The notes beneath the pieces were generated by a model, which worked only from the letters and a program-made list of their open reading frames with translations, made no database searches and had not been told where the DNA came from. This document shows, one piece after another, positions 8,421 through 16,633 of a stretch of DNA of 27,991 bases. The DNA comes from Nitrososphaerota archaeon. GTDB taxonomy: Archaea > Thermoproteota > Nitrososphaeria > Nitrososphaerales > UBA183. The stretch covers positions 1-27,991 of the forward strand of contig JAFLZE010000013.1 in the NCBI GenBank assembly GCA_029785685.1, given 5' to 3'. The number at the start of each line of letters is the position of its first letter. Position 1 is the first letter of the stretch. Position numbers and translations under genes: made by a program.

Positions 8421-8894
8421 GTGAACGCCCTCGAGACTCTGCTGGGGAGCTCGACCAGGAAGTCCCTGGTGGAGGCGCTGGCCCTGTCGGAGAGGCCGCT
8501 GACCCCCTACCGCGTGGCAAAGGAGTACAACATCAACGTCGCGAAGACCTACCTGGAGGCGAAGAGGCTGGCCGGAGCCGGGCTCCTCAGGCGAGTGAGG
8601 GGGAGCCGAGGGACGGAGTACGAGCTCGCGGACGACGACCTGAAGCGGCTGGCGGTCAAGCTCTCATCCAGGGTCGTGACTTACCGCAGGTGGAACGACG
8701 AAGTAGAGCGCGCGTCAAGGTTCAGGGCCGGGCTCCGGCGGGTCCCGGACTTCTTCATCGGAACGCCAGCACGGGGGGCCCTGGCCAAACCCACCAGGCT
8801 GCCGGGCGAGCTCGAGGGCCTCGCCGCCCTCGGCCGAAGGAAGTTCGCGAGGAAGTACCGGCAGGTGGGGGTCAGAGAGTACGCTCGCCTATAG
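8421..8894 (+). CDS. HTH protein, antitoxin-like partner of the downstream nucleotidyltransferase
   Basis: With GTG 8421 the product has 157 residues; a TTG at 8412 would add three. The N-terminal half is a winged helix-turn-helix: LGSSTRKSLVEALALSERPL, then YRVAKEYNINVAKTYLEAKRLAGAGLLRRVRGSRGTEYELADDD. The C-terminal half is basic and not assigned to a family. The nucleotidyltransferase gene follows within about 50 bases on the same strand. An HTH gene upstream of a nucleotidyltransferase resembles AbiEi/AbiEii (type IV toxin-antitoxin) and related pairs. The antitoxin/repressor role is inferred from context only. Confidence 0.65.
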   Translation: MNALETLLGSSTRKSLVEALALSERPLTPYRVAKEYNINVAKTYLEAKRLAGAGLLRRVRGSRGTEYELADDDLKRLAVKLSSRVVTYRRWNDEVERASRFRAGLRRVPDFFIGTPARGALAKPTRLPGELEGLAALGRRKFARKYRQVGVREYARL

Positions 8895-8943
8895 CACCGC
8901 GAAGAGGGTCATCCTCCAGACAGAAGACCCCACGGAGCGGAAG

Positions 8944-9531
8944 GTGAGGTTCATGGCCTTGCTGACCTCGGCCCTGCCGAAGCGGGGGGCGAGACCGGTG
9001 CTTGTGGGCGGTTCCGCCGTCGAGGTGTACCTCGACGGGGTCCTCCGGACGGGGGACATGGACGTGGTCCATGAGCCCAGGGCGCTCGGGCCTGTCCTGA
9101 AGGCATGGAAGTTCGACCTCGGGACGGGCCTGCGGGCCTGGGTGAACGACGAGCTCGGACTGGCGGTGGACATGGTCGGGGGCAAACTCGCGGGCTCCGC
9201 CGAAAGGACCACGACCATCACCACGGACTACGGCCCCGCGACCATAATCGGGGTCGAAGACCTCGTCCTGAAGAGGCTCGCGTCGGCGAAGCACTGGAAG
9301 GCCCCGGCCGACATGGAGCAGGCGTACCTCCTGGCCAAGGCGTTCGAGGAAAGGCTCGACTGGGCCTACATGGAGGCCGAGGCGGCCCGGGGGTTGGTCT
9401 CAGACTACCTAGAGACTCTGAAGCGCATGCTCGCAGACAAGCGCGCGTCAGGGAACAGCTCTCGGTCTGTGAGGAGAGGGACCCCAAGGGGCTCTACGTC
9501 AAGGCTAGGCGGGGCGAAATCGACAAAATGA
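8944..9531 (+). CDS. Nucleotidyltransferase (AbiEii/DUF6036-like), likely toxin partner; C-terminus probably replaced
   Basis: The polymerase-beta-like nucleotidyltransferase motif is clear: [12 protein letters not shown] at residues 19-30, the two metal ligands in GDMDVV (D38, D40) and a third candidate Asp in LAVDMVGG (D76). Later come [19 protein letters not shown] and a helical segment, as in AbiEii-type enzymes that transfer nucleotides, often to tRNA. The start may be GTG 8944, or ATG 8953 with a GGTGAG-like site just before it. The family-like sequence ends near [12 protein letters not shown]. The final 25 or so residues ([20 protein letters not shown]) come from reading an APS-kinase gene fragment out of frame, so the native C-terminus is lost. 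Activity is uncertain. Confidence 0.7.
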   Translation: MRFMALLTSALPKRGARPVLVGGSAVEVYLDGVLRTGDMDVVHEPRALGPVLKAWKFDLGTGLRAWVNDELGLAVDMVGGKLAGSAERTTTITTDYGPATIIGVEDLVLKRLASAKHWKAPADMEQAYLLAKAFEERLDWAYMEAEAARGLVSDYLETLKRMLADKRASGNSSRSVRRGTPRGSTSRLGGAKSTK

Positions 9532-9600
9532 CGGGCGGCCAGGACCCGTATGAACCCGAGCAGCCTGACCCCGTCTCAGATACAACCAAGGACGGGCCCG
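9444..9600 (+). pseudogene. 3' fragment of an adenylylsulfate kinase gene (cysC)
   Basis: In the frame starting at a multiple of three, the translation reads [20 protein letters not shown], then [20 protein letters not shown] and SDTT. This is the conserved C-terminal part of APS kinase (family pattern P-L-x-V-C-E-x-R-D-x-K-G-L-Y-x-K-A-R-x-G-E-I, then F/M-T-G-x-x-D-P-Y-E-x-P). No P-loop or other N-terminal part is found upstream, where the nucleotidyltransferase occupies a different frame. The fragment was therefore joined to the end of that gene by recombination. After about 9600 the similarity fades. Confidence 0.7.
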
Positions 9601-9680
9601 CCGGCGGACCTGCCCGCCCACCTTCTTCCCGCCTGCATGGAGGCCATCATGGCCGACATTGACGCCGCCTGAGCGCCTCC

Positions 9681-10070
9681 CTAGACCTCGAAGAGGACGC
9701 CCCTGCGCCCCGCCGCCTCCTTCAGCACAGGGTCGGTCGTGAGGAGCACCTCGGCGTTCGCCTCCAGGGCTGACAGGGCGAAGCAGTCTGCGAGGGACAG
9801 GCCGGGGCGCCTGAGCTTCCATCTACCTACGGAGACCACGGCCCCTTCGTCCGTGGGGACCGAGACTATCTTGGAGCTCCTCACGAGGCCAAGCCTGGCG
9901 TCGGCGGTCTGCACCCCGAACTTCCTCCCCGTCTGGTAGTAGAACTCCGCCAGATTCACGTCGGAGACCATGCCCGCAGCCCTCCCCGCGGACACCCTGT
10001 CGAAGTACGGCTTCACCTCTCCCCTCCCGGCGAAGTACAGGGCGAAGACCCCCGCGTCGAAGAGGTAGCT
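9681..10070 (-). pseudogene. PIN-domain (VapC-like) toxin with no canonical start codon (module 2)
   Basis: The frame encodes a full PIN domain: SYLFDAGVFALYFAGRGEVK (first Asp), VNLAEFYYQTG (Glu), LSLADCFALSALEA (Asp), VLLTTDPVLKE (Asp). A caller would start at GTG 10016, which removes the first catalytic Asp. Upstream of AGC (10068-10070) there is no ATG, GTG or TTG in frame before an in-frame TGA within the antitoxin gene. One added G between 10070 and 10071 would create the overlap GTGAGC (toxin GTG, antitoxin TGA). This suggests a one-base deletion or a sequence error. Otherwise expression would need a +1 shift at ACG-TAG-C. Confidence 0.7.
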
Positions 10071-10302
10071 ACGTGCGCTGGGACTCGACTTCGGCTCGCC
10101 TGTCCATGGAGATCTCCCTTGCCACTTCGGTCATGCGTCCTCCGTCGACGCCGAACGCGTCCTCGAGAGACGCAGTGGGCTCCACGACTAGCCTCCCCCC
10201 CTCTTCGGATATTACGACCAACCTGGTGATCCTCAGCTTCTTCCTGTACTCGGCTGGTATCACCACCTGACCTTTGCTGGAGACCTTCGCGACGACGGCC
10301 AT
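10069..10302 (-). CDS. vapB: AbrB/SpoVT-type antitoxin (module 2)
   Basis: The product has 77 residues. The N-terminus AVVAKVSSKGQVVIPAEYRK is the standard swapped-hairpin AbrB DNA-binding domain, followed by LRITRLVVISEEGGRLVVEP. The C-terminal half (EISMDRRAEVESQRT) is the toxin-binding tail. ATG 10302 lies about 28 bases after a TATA-like box. The stop TAG (10069-10071) abuts the PIN frame, indicating a translationally coupled pair before the toxin start was lost. It likely represses its own promoter. Confidence 0.85.
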   Translation of the reverse strand: MAVVAKVSSKGQVVIPAEYRKKLRITRLVVISEEGGRLVVEPTASLEDAFGVDGGRMTEVAREISMDRRAEVESQRT

Positions 10303-10326
10303 CGTCTCACGCAGAGTATTACAGTG

Positions 10327-10352
10327 ATTTATGTTTTACCCGTATACATGTA
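10327..10352 (-). promoter_or_regulatory. Promoter and candidate operator of AbrB/PIN module 2
   Basis: On the minus strand ACATAAAT (10327-10334) is centred about 28 bases before the ATG at 10302. Just upstream is a perfect 8-base palindrome TACATGTA (10345-10352), a plausible autoregulatory site. It resembles the ATACAT/ATGTAT operator of the RHH module at 21143. Confidence 0.45.
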
Positions 10353-10687
10353 AACCGCGGCTCCCCGCCTCCGACGCACCCTCGGCTGCAGACAATTAGA
10401 TGAGCGAAGAGGATCAGTGGACAGCCTGGTCGGGAGCTGTTCTACCATGACCATCAGAGCTAACAACGTCCCCCAGGGCCACAGCTGACAGTCGGAAAGA
10501 GGTCCTTCGCGCAGATATAGCACGGCCCATCCTGATCAGCGACGGTTCCCATCACCCCACTTCGTCCAGGAACTCCCTGCTCGTGCAAACGTCCGTGATC
10601 GCTGTCGCGCTCGACCTACGGAGGTCTGCCCTGAGCGCACTGCCGTCCTCGAGTTCCTATATGCAGCGCGAGGTTCATGCTCTCAGT
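10353..10687. other. Intergenic stretch with traces of decayed small ORFs
   Basis: No complete gene is seen. On the minus strand a stop-bounded piece at about 10555-10655 reads ELEDGSALRADLRRSSATAI and ends FLDEVG. It is overlapped by a possible 29-codon ORF with Cys pairs (PCYICAKDL). Both lack a start or any supporting signal and may be antitoxin debris. Confidence 0.2.
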
Positions 10688-10922
10688 TTGGACGCGCGGC
10701 TCAAGCGGATGGTAGTCGATCCCAGGGTGCTGCGAGGGAAACCGGTGATCGAGGGGGCACGAACCCCTGTGGTGCCTGGTCGTCGATCTCATGGCCTCCG
10801 GGATGAACGAAGCCGAGATCCTAAGAGAGTATCCCCACCTGGGTCGCGGGGACATCCGCGCCGCCTTGCAGTATGCCTCGAATGTCCTGCGCCAGGAAGA
10901 GGTCATCCCAATAGAAGCGTAG
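10688..10922 (+). pseudogene. DUF433-type antitoxin, broken by one frameshift
   Basis: The first frame gives LDARLKRMVVDPRVLRGKPV followed by IEGARTPV, the typical DUF433 opening. The neighbouring frame continues it with LVVDLMASGMNEAEILREYP, HLGRGDIRAALQYASNVL and a TAG at 10920. The shift lies between about 10768 and 10776. TTG 10688 stands 28 bases after a TATATG box (10657-10663). DUF433 proteins usually pair with a DUF5615 PIN-like toxin. No convincing toxin follows, so the module appears dead. Confidence 0.7.
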
Positions 10923-11007
10923 CCTTTTGGCTCGATTCATCAATCGGTGGTCAAAGCCGGGAAGAACTCGCATTGTATTCCGTCGCAGGGCGTCTAGGAT
11001 GCGAAAG

Positions 11008-11018
11008 TGATAAATTTC
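11008..11018 (+). promoter_or_regulatory. Candidate promoter of the glucan cluster
   Basis: TGATAAATTTC is the best TATA-like sequence before the pyrophosphorylase gene. Transcription would begin near 11040, leaving a leader of roughly 34 bases, unlike the leaderless genes nearby. The leader contains GGGAG at 11060-11064, ten bases before the TTG start. Confidence 0.35.
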
Positions 11019-11073
11019 ATCAGAAGCTGGCAAAGTCGCAAATCGTTTGTCCAAGATGCGGGAGTTCCGATAG

Positions 11074-12489
11074 TTGCTCGTGGTTGTCCTGGCCGGGGGT
11101 GAGGGGACAAGGATGAGGCCGCTGACATTTACGAGGCCGAAGCCTATGCTCCCTGTCGGGCCGAGGCCGTCGCTGCACTACCTCCTCCGCCATCTCTCTG
11201 ACCAGGGATTCAACGACGTGGTAATGGTCGTCGGTTACCTAAAAGACCAGATAATGGGGTACGTCGGGGACGGTTCGGAATTCGGTGTACGCGTCACATA
11301 CGTGGTCCTGCCCGAAGGGCTCGTCTTTGGCACAGCAGGAAGCCTGAAGCTCGCCGCTCATCTCCTCGACTCGACGTTTCTTGTCGCCCAGGGCGACACC
11401 ATCAGCCAGATTCCGCTGAATGAAATGTTCGAATTCCATCGGAGGGCGGAGAGGGACCTAACGATAGCCCTGACACCGGTCGAGAGGCCTGCGGAGTACG
11501 GAGTCGCCGTCGTGAGCGAAACCGACCAAGTGACAGGATTCCAAGAGAAGCCGCGACCAGAGGAGGTCAAGAGCAACTTGGCGAGCACAGGGTTCTACAT
11601 CCTGGAGCCCGAGATAACAGACTACATAGCAGACGACAAGTGGGACTTCGCGAAGAACCTGTTCCCTGCGCTGATGGCGGAGGGGAAGACGATCTCCGGG
11701 TTTGTGTCAGGCTCGTTCTGGGCAGACATAGGGAGCCTGTCAGGTTATCTAAAGGCGATAGGCTGGGTGCTCGACGGCATGAGCGTGGAAGACAGAGATA
11801 GGAAGGGGGCCCTTTTGGGCAAGGGAGTCGAGATGTCGGAAGGGTGCAAGATCCAAGGGCCGAGCCTGATCGAGGACGGGGTGAGGCTCGGGAGAGGCGT
11901 CGTCGTCTCTCCCTACAGCGTGGTAAAGTCGAACAGCGTCGTTTCACGAGACAGCGTCATCAGGAAGAGCGTGGTGCTGGAGGGGACGACGATAGGGACA
12001 TCGACCCAGCTTGACTCCAGTGTCATCGGTGAGACCGCCTGGGTAGGGGATGCGGTGACCGTCAGTGGGTCGATAGTGGGCCAGGGCTGCAGGATAGGCA
12101 GAGGAACCAAGGTCGAAGTGGGGAGCAGGATATGGCCGAACATGTCCATAGAGGAGAGGGAGGTGGTCAGCGGGATAGTGGCTGTGCCGAGGGAGAAGGC
12201 GTTCTACTTCTACACGTCTCTCGGGGCCTATACAGGTAGAATGGCATCGTCCATAGACGAGTTCCTCGAAGCGATTAACACGGTGCCGCTGCATTCCCTT
12301 GAATTCCATATGGCAAGGAGAGACTTTGAAAAGTGGGCCAAGGACGTCGTCCGCTCCATGGTCCTGGCGGACAGGCTGAGAGACATGAGGAGGAAGGGGC
12401 TTCTTGGAGAGGAGCTGAAATCAGGCCTTGTCGGATGCGTAGAGAGATGGAGAAGAGAGGTGACGACTAACGAGGGCAGCCCGCCATAG
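11074..12489 (+). CDS. Sugar-phosphate nucleotidyltransferase (glucose-1-phosphate type) fused to a DUF5752-like domain
   Basis: The 471-residue protein likely makes the nucleotide-activated glucose for glycogen synthesis. The N-terminal Rossmann-like domain has the signature AGGEGTRMRPLT (residues 7-18) and RPKPMLPV (21-28), then WADIGSLSGYL near 215. Hexapeptide (left-handed beta-helix) repeats cover about 250-365. The archaeal family can use various NTPs and sugars; glucose is inferred from the neighbours. Residues 374-460 form an extra domain (EKAFYFYTSLGAYTGRMASS, then DEFLEAINT, LEFHMARRDFEKWAKDVV). It is homologous to the small protein at 20066-20410. The start is TTG 11074, since a stop lies just upstream. 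It is the first gene of a same-strand cluster, and the next gene begins 21 bases later. Confidence 0.85.
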   Translation: MLVVVLAGGEGTRMRPLTFTRPKPMLPVGPRPSLHYLLRHLSDQGFNDVVMVVGYLKDQIMGYVGDGSEFGVRVTYVVLPEGLVFGTAGSLKLAAHLLDSTFLVAQGDTISQIPLNEMFEFHRRAERDLTIALTPVERPAEYGVAVVSETDQVTGFQEKPRPEEVKSNLASTGFYILEPEITDYIADDKWDFAKNLFPALMAEGKTISGFVSGSFWADIGSLSGYLKAIGWVLDGMSVEDRDRKGALLGKGVEMSEGCKIQGPSLIEDGVRLGRGVVVSPYSVVKSNSVVSRDSVIRKSVVLEGTTIGTSTQLDSSVIGETAWVGDAVTVSGSIVGQGCRIGRGTKVEVGSRIWPNMSIEEREVVSGIVAVPREKAFYFYTSLGAYTGRMASSIDEFLEAINTVPLHSLEFHMARRDFEKWAKDVVRSMVLADRLRDMRRKGLLGEELKSGLVGCVERWRREVTTNEGSPP

Positions 12490-12510
12490 CAGGGGAGGGA
12501 GCGAATCCGG

Positions 12511-14856
12511 ATGAGCGGTCCAGCACCGGGAGAGCCAGGCATAGAGCCGAAGTGGACGAGGGGGAACAAGGACGGAGTGGGAACGGCCTATTCGGCCGAC
12601 AGCAAGCTCTGGTACACACTGTGGAGCGGCATCGTAACCGAGGTCTACTTTCCCACCATAGACAGACCGCAACTCAGGGACATGCAGTTCCTAGTTACGG
12701 ACGGAAAGACGTTCTTCCACGAAGAGAAGAGGCAACTCGTGCACAGGGTGGAGAGGCTCGCTCATCACGCCCTTGGATACAGGGTGACCAACACGGACCC
12801 CGAGGGGAGGTACGAGATAATGAAGGAAATCGTAGGCGACCCTCACCTCCCAGTCCTTCTTCAGAACACCACCTTCCGAAGGAAGGTAAAGGGGCGTACC
12901 AACGATGGCAACGATATCAGGCTCTATGCCTTGTGCGCACCCCACCTGGAGGTGGGCGGCTGGGGCAACAGCGCGTTCTCGGCAGAGTTCTCGGGGAGGA
13001 AGGTGCTCGTGGCCCAGAAGCAGGGCACGTGGATGGCTATGGGGGCGAGCGTCCCTTTCACGAAGACGTCCTGCGGCTACGTCGGAAAGAGCGACGGCTG
13101 GACAGACATTTCGTCAGATTTCAAGATGGACTGGAACTACGAGAGCGCGGAAGACGGCAACATCGCTCTCACGGCAGAAATGCCTCCAGTCGACACATTC
13201 ACTCTTGCCCTTTCGTTCGGGGAGACTCTGCATAGGAGCGTAACCGCACTCTTCCAGTCTCTTTCGACCCCCTTCGACGCGCAGAAGGAGAAGTTCCTGG
13301 ACCAATGGGAGAGACCCACCAGACACATCCTCCCTCTCGAACCGCATTCCCGAGACAGCGGCAACCTCTACCACACGAGTTACAGCGTTATCCTGGCACA
13401 CGAAGACAAGTCATACCCTGGCGCTGTGATAGCCTCGCTTTCTATCCCATGGGGAGAAGTGAGGGGGGACGAAGACCAGGGCGGCTACCACCTCGTCTGG
13501 ACGAGGGACCTCGTCCAGGCGGCCCTAGGCCTTCTCGCTGCAGGCGACACAGAGACTCCCTGGAGGGCCCTGATATACCTCGCAGTCAGCCAGCATCAGA
13601 ACGGCAGCTTCCCCCAGAACTTCTGGATTGACGGGACGGCATACTGGAGCGGGGTCCAGCTCGACGAGGCGTCGTTCCCCATAATTCTCGCCTGGAGACT
13701 GGCCGAGGCGAATGCGCTGAAGGACTTCGATCCCTTCGTCATGGTCATGAGGGCTGCGAAGTTCATTGTGGAATTCGGCCCCTCAACGGGGCAGGACAGA
13801 TGGGAGGAGGTCGGCGGATACTCGCCCTCGACCCTGGCGTCAAACATCGCGGCCCTGTGCTGCGCGGCCGACTTCGCAAGGCGCAGGGGAGATAGCGTCA
13901 CAGCAGGCTTCTTCGAAGAATATTCGGACTTCCTAGAATGCCACCTCGAAGCTTGGACTGCGACTGCGGGCCCAAGGAGACACTTCATACGCGTCCAGCC
14001 GGCTGACCGGGACGTCGACGGCCCGGGTCACAAGATGGTGACGTTGGCGAACAGGGAACCTGGCAGCCAGGCCGCGTTCGAGCCCGAGGAGATAGTGGAT
14101 GCAGGCTTTCTAGAGCTGGTCAGGTTCGGAATACGGAGGCCTGACGACCCGATCATCCGATCGTCGGTCGAGGTGATTGACCGTATCCTTAAGGTAGGCA
14201 CGCCGTCCGGCCCCTGCTGGCGCAGGTACAACAACGACGGTTACGGGCAGAGAGATGACGGAAGCGCGTACAGGGATGGCTGGGGGAGGGGGAGGGCTTG
14301 GCCGCTGCTCACGGCGGAGAGGGGCAACTACGAATTCGCTGCAGGAAAGAGCGTGGCGACTTACATAGGCGCCATGGAGGGCTTCACGTCAGAGGCTGGT
14401 CTCCTGCCGGAACAGGTGTGGGACGAGAAGGATGTCCCAGATGCGCACATGTGGCTCGGAAGGCCTACCGGGTCTGCCATGCCCCTCGTCTGGGCGCATG
14501 CGGAGTACATCAAGCTCCTCAGGTCGGTTCACGACGGGAAACCGTTCGACAGGATTCGGTGCGTCTTCGAGAGGTACTCGTCGAAGAGGCATTCCAATGT
14601 GGAGGTATGGAAGTCAAACAGAAATGTGAAACACGCAAAGAAGGGGTCGAAGCTGAAGATAGTGGCTGAGGAGCCTTTTGTCCTGCACCTTTCTTTCGAC
14701 GGGTGGAAGACAGTAAGGGATGTTAATTCCATCCACCTTCCGGCGGGCATCGATTTCGTAGACATGTCCCCCGAAGGAGCTACCTTGGCCTTCACGTTTT
14801 ACTGGCCTGCAAGAGGCGTCTGGGAGGGGAAGGACTACTCTGTCGGATTCAGTTGA
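12511..14856 (+). CDS. GH15 glucoamylase/glucodextranase-type glycoside hydrolase
   Basis: The 781-residue protein would release glucose from the non-reducing ends of alpha-glucans. The N-terminal super-beta-sandwich (about 15-270; TRGNKDGVGTAYSADSKLWY) matches the glucodextranase N domain. The (alpha/alpha)6 barrel starts near 290 with AHEDKSYPGAVIASLSIPWG and GYHLVWTRDLVQAALGLL. Predicted catalytic acids are E386 in VQLDEASFP (general acid) and E634 in LLPEQVWDE (general base); MPLVWAHAEYIKLL follows, as expected. A small beta domain ends the protein (about 695-781). There is no signal peptide, so it probably acts in the cytoplasm. ATG 12511 is preceded by the purine-rich GGGGAGGGAGCG. Neighbours suggest glycogen mobilisation. 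Confidence 0.9.
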   Translation: MSGPAPGEPGIEPKWTRGNKDGVGTAYSADSKLWYTLWSGIVTEVYFPTIDRPQLRDMQFLVTDGKTFFHEEKRQLVHRVERLAHHALGYRVTNTDPEGRYEIMKEIVGDPHLPVLLQNTTFRRKVKGRTNDGNDIRLYALCAPHLEVGGWGNSAFSAEFSGRKVLVAQKQGTWMAMGASVPFTKTSCGYVGKSDGWTDISSDFKMDWNYESAEDGNIALTAEMPPVDTFTLALSFGETLHRSVTALFQSLSTPFDAQKEKFLDQWERPTRHILPLEPHSRDSGNLYHTSYSVILAHEDKSYPGAVIASLSIPWGEVRGDEDQGGYHLVWTRDLVQAALGLLAAGDTETPWRALIYLAVSQHQNGSFPQNFWIDGTAYWSGVQLDEASFPIILAWRLAEANALKDFDPFVMVMRAAKFIVEFGPSTGQDRWEEVGGYSPSTLASNIAALCCAADFARRRGDSVTAGFFEEYSDFLECHLEAWTATAGPRRHFIRVQPADRDVDGPGHKMVTLANREPGSQAAFEPEEIVDAGFLELVRFGIRRPDDPIIRSSVEVIDRILKVGTPSGPCWRRYNNDGYGQRDDGSAYRDGWGRGRAWPLLTAERGNYEFAAGKSVATYIGAMEGFTSEAGLLPEQVWDEKDVPDAHMWLGRPTGSAMPLVWAHAEYIKLLRSVHDGKPFDRIRCVFERYSSKRHSNVEVWKSNRNVKHAKKGSKLKIVAEEPFVLHLSFDGWKTVRDVNSIHLPAGIDFVDMSPEGATLAFTFYWPARGVWEGKDYSVGFS

Positions 14857-14872
14857 AACTCGACGAGACAGC

Positions 14873-16612
14873 ATGCGCAACAGCGCGCGGGTGGTGCCTG
14901 GAGAGGGTAATCCGGTCCGACGTCATGGGGCGACCGTTGTGTGGTTCATCGCCTTCGAATCCCAAAGGGTAGCAAGTGCGGGGGGTCTCGGCGGTGCGGT
15001 GGCGAACCTTTCGGAGGAGCTCTCGCACGAAGGAATGGCCGTCACCGTCTTCCTTCCGAGCCATGGGATGCACCTTGACGAAGGGGTCAGGGAGAGGCTC
15101 AACCTACGGGACACGAAGGTCGCGCTCTCGGGTGCGAGAATCGGAGACGACGGCAGCCTCCACCCGTACTCTATCGGGGTGGAAGAAGGAAGTTATTCGG
15201 GTGTGAGGTACCGCCTATTCAAGGGGTTGGACCGTGTCACGTCAAGGTGGCTCGACGGAAGGAGCATCTATGGAGGGGACGAGGCCACATATCAGAAGGC
15301 GTCCCTGATGGCAAGAGCGCTGAGGGGTTACGTGGAGGGGAAGACAGTGACAGCAGAAGAGGGATCCGGTCAACCCTCTGTCATCCATATGCACGACTGG
15401 CATGCGGTCCCGGCCGGGGTATCGGCATGGCAGGCGTTCGCGGAGCGGGGGAAGGGGATGTGCCGCCCTGCTCTCGTGTTCACGTCCCACCTGCTCGGCT
15501 TCAAGCGACTCCCGTGGCACTACGTGTCTGCGGACTGGTCGGGCCTAAAGGAGCAGCAAGGCGGTCAGTACATCTGGGTGGACGGCTCCTTTTCCTTTCG
15601 CTCAGGCTTCAAAGAGGTCTGGGAGGCCATGTCTGGAGGCTCTTTCGAGAAGTTCGGCTCCTATGAGGCAGACTTCGTCACATCTGTGAGCCAGTCGTAT
15701 CTAGCGAAAGAGGTTCTGGGATATGTGGGACAGGGGATAGGAGGAAAGAGCGATTTCGTCCACAACGGATGCGACTGGGACTATCAGGACATGAGAAAAG
15801 CAGTCGTAAAGACGCTCGGTCCGAATGAGAAGAGGGGCGGCGCCTCCCTTCCGACCAGGGACGAGGTTCGAAGATTCCTGCTGGAAGAAGTCCTCGCTGA
15901 GAAAGAAGGCAGGGACGGCTTCAATAGGGACGGCCCTCTCGCTCTGATGACAGGCAGATTCGACAGGCAGAAGGGGGTGGACGTGCTTCTGGAGGCGGTC
16001 CCCCGCGTGCTCAAGCAAATACCGGAATCGAGGTTCCTTCTCCTTCTGCTCCCCAGCGACGGGAACGATTCGTATGCAGACGAGGTCGTGAAGGAAGCCA
16101 GAGCCCTTTCAGACAACGTCAGGCTTGTCGAGGGGAATTCGGCGAACGCCGTCTACCAACTCGCCTACCTAGCTTCGGACGTGTATGTCATCCCTTCCAG
16201 GTGGGAACCGTTCGGGATAACCGCCCTCGAAGCGATGGCTACGGGGAACCCTGTCGTCGGGACGTCCACTGGGGGAATCAAAGAGACGGTCGTGGACATA
16301 TTGGAGGACGAGGAGGGTGGAACAGGAAGGCTCGTTCCGCCAGAGGACAGCAGGGAGCTGGCAAGGGGGATAGTCAGCTTCCTGTCCGTGATGATGATAT
16401 CTCAGGGTGCCAAGGGAAGCACCGGGTCGATAGCTTACGAGTCCCTCAGGGCGGCGGTTGAGGAGGACTTCTCATTCGGAGCAAAGCTGAGGGAAAGATG
16501 TATCAAAAGGGTGAGGGAGAATTTCACCTGGGCCCACGCAGCGAGGAAGATGGACGCATGTTACCGGAAAGCCGGCCGGTTCGCCGAGGCAAGGTCCCGC
16601 GCGAAGTACTGA
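14873..16612 (+). CDS. glgA: Glycogen synthase, GT5
   Basis: The 579-residue GT-B fold enzyme adds glucose from ADP- or UDP-glucose to the growing alpha-1,4-glucan. The N-terminal donor loop is SAGGLGG (35-41), corresponding to K-T/S-G-G-L-x-D in bacterial GlgA, with lysine replaced. HMDWHAV-type text occurs as MHDWHAVPAG. The C-terminal half has TGRFDRQKGVD with R362 and K367, and the E-x7-E motif W-E445-PFGITALE453, followed by NPVVGTSTGGIKE. ATG 14873 lies 16 bases after the glucoamylase stop. GTG at 14939 is an alternative, since the first 22 residues look dispensable. No signal peptide is seen. It is in one unit with the branching enzyme, 21 bases downstream. Confidence 0.93.
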   Translation: MRNSARVVPGEGNPVRRHGATVVWFIAFESQRVASAGGLGGAVANLSEELSHEGMAVTVFLPSHGMHLDEGVRERLNLRDTKVALSGARIGDDGSLHPYSIGVEEGSYSGVRYRLFKGLDRVTSRWLDGRSIYGGDEATYQKASLMARALRGYVEGKTVTAEEGSGQPSVIHMHDWHAVPAGVSAWQAFAERGKGMCRPALVFTSHLLGFKRLPWHYVSADWSGLKEQQGGQYIWVDGSFSFRSGFKEVWEAMSGGSFEKFGSYEADFVTSVSQSYLAKEVLGYVGQGIGGKSDFVHNGCDWDYQDMRKAVVKTLGPNEKRGGASLPTRDEVRRFLLEEVLAEKEGRDGFNRDGPLALMTGRFDRQKGVDVLLEAVPRVLKQIPESRFLLLLLPSDGNDSYADEVVKEARALSDNVRLVEGNSANAVYQLAYLASDVYVIPSRWEPFGITALEAMATGNPVVGTSTGGIKETVVDILEDEEGGTGRLVPPEDSRELARGIVSFLSVMMISQGAKGSTGSIAYESLRAAVEEDFSFGAKLRERCIKRVRENFTWAHAARKMDACYRKAGRFAEARSRAKY

Positions 16613-16615
16613 TCG

Positions 16616-16624
16616 AGGAGGTGC
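16616..16624 (+). promoter_or_regulatory. Shine-Dalgarno-like site of glgB
   Basis: GAGGAGGTG is complementary to the archaeal 16S 3' end and precedes ATG 16634 by nine bases. Operon-internal genes here seem to use such sites, while first genes look leaderless. Confidence 0.5.
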
Positions 16625-16633
16625 AGTGACCAC

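Noticed and set aside
10821..11054. Minus-strand ORF after the DUF433 remnant as its missing toxin
   Set aside because: It overlaps the DUF433 frame itself and lacks the LLDEN-type opening and acidic motifs of DUF5615 toxins.
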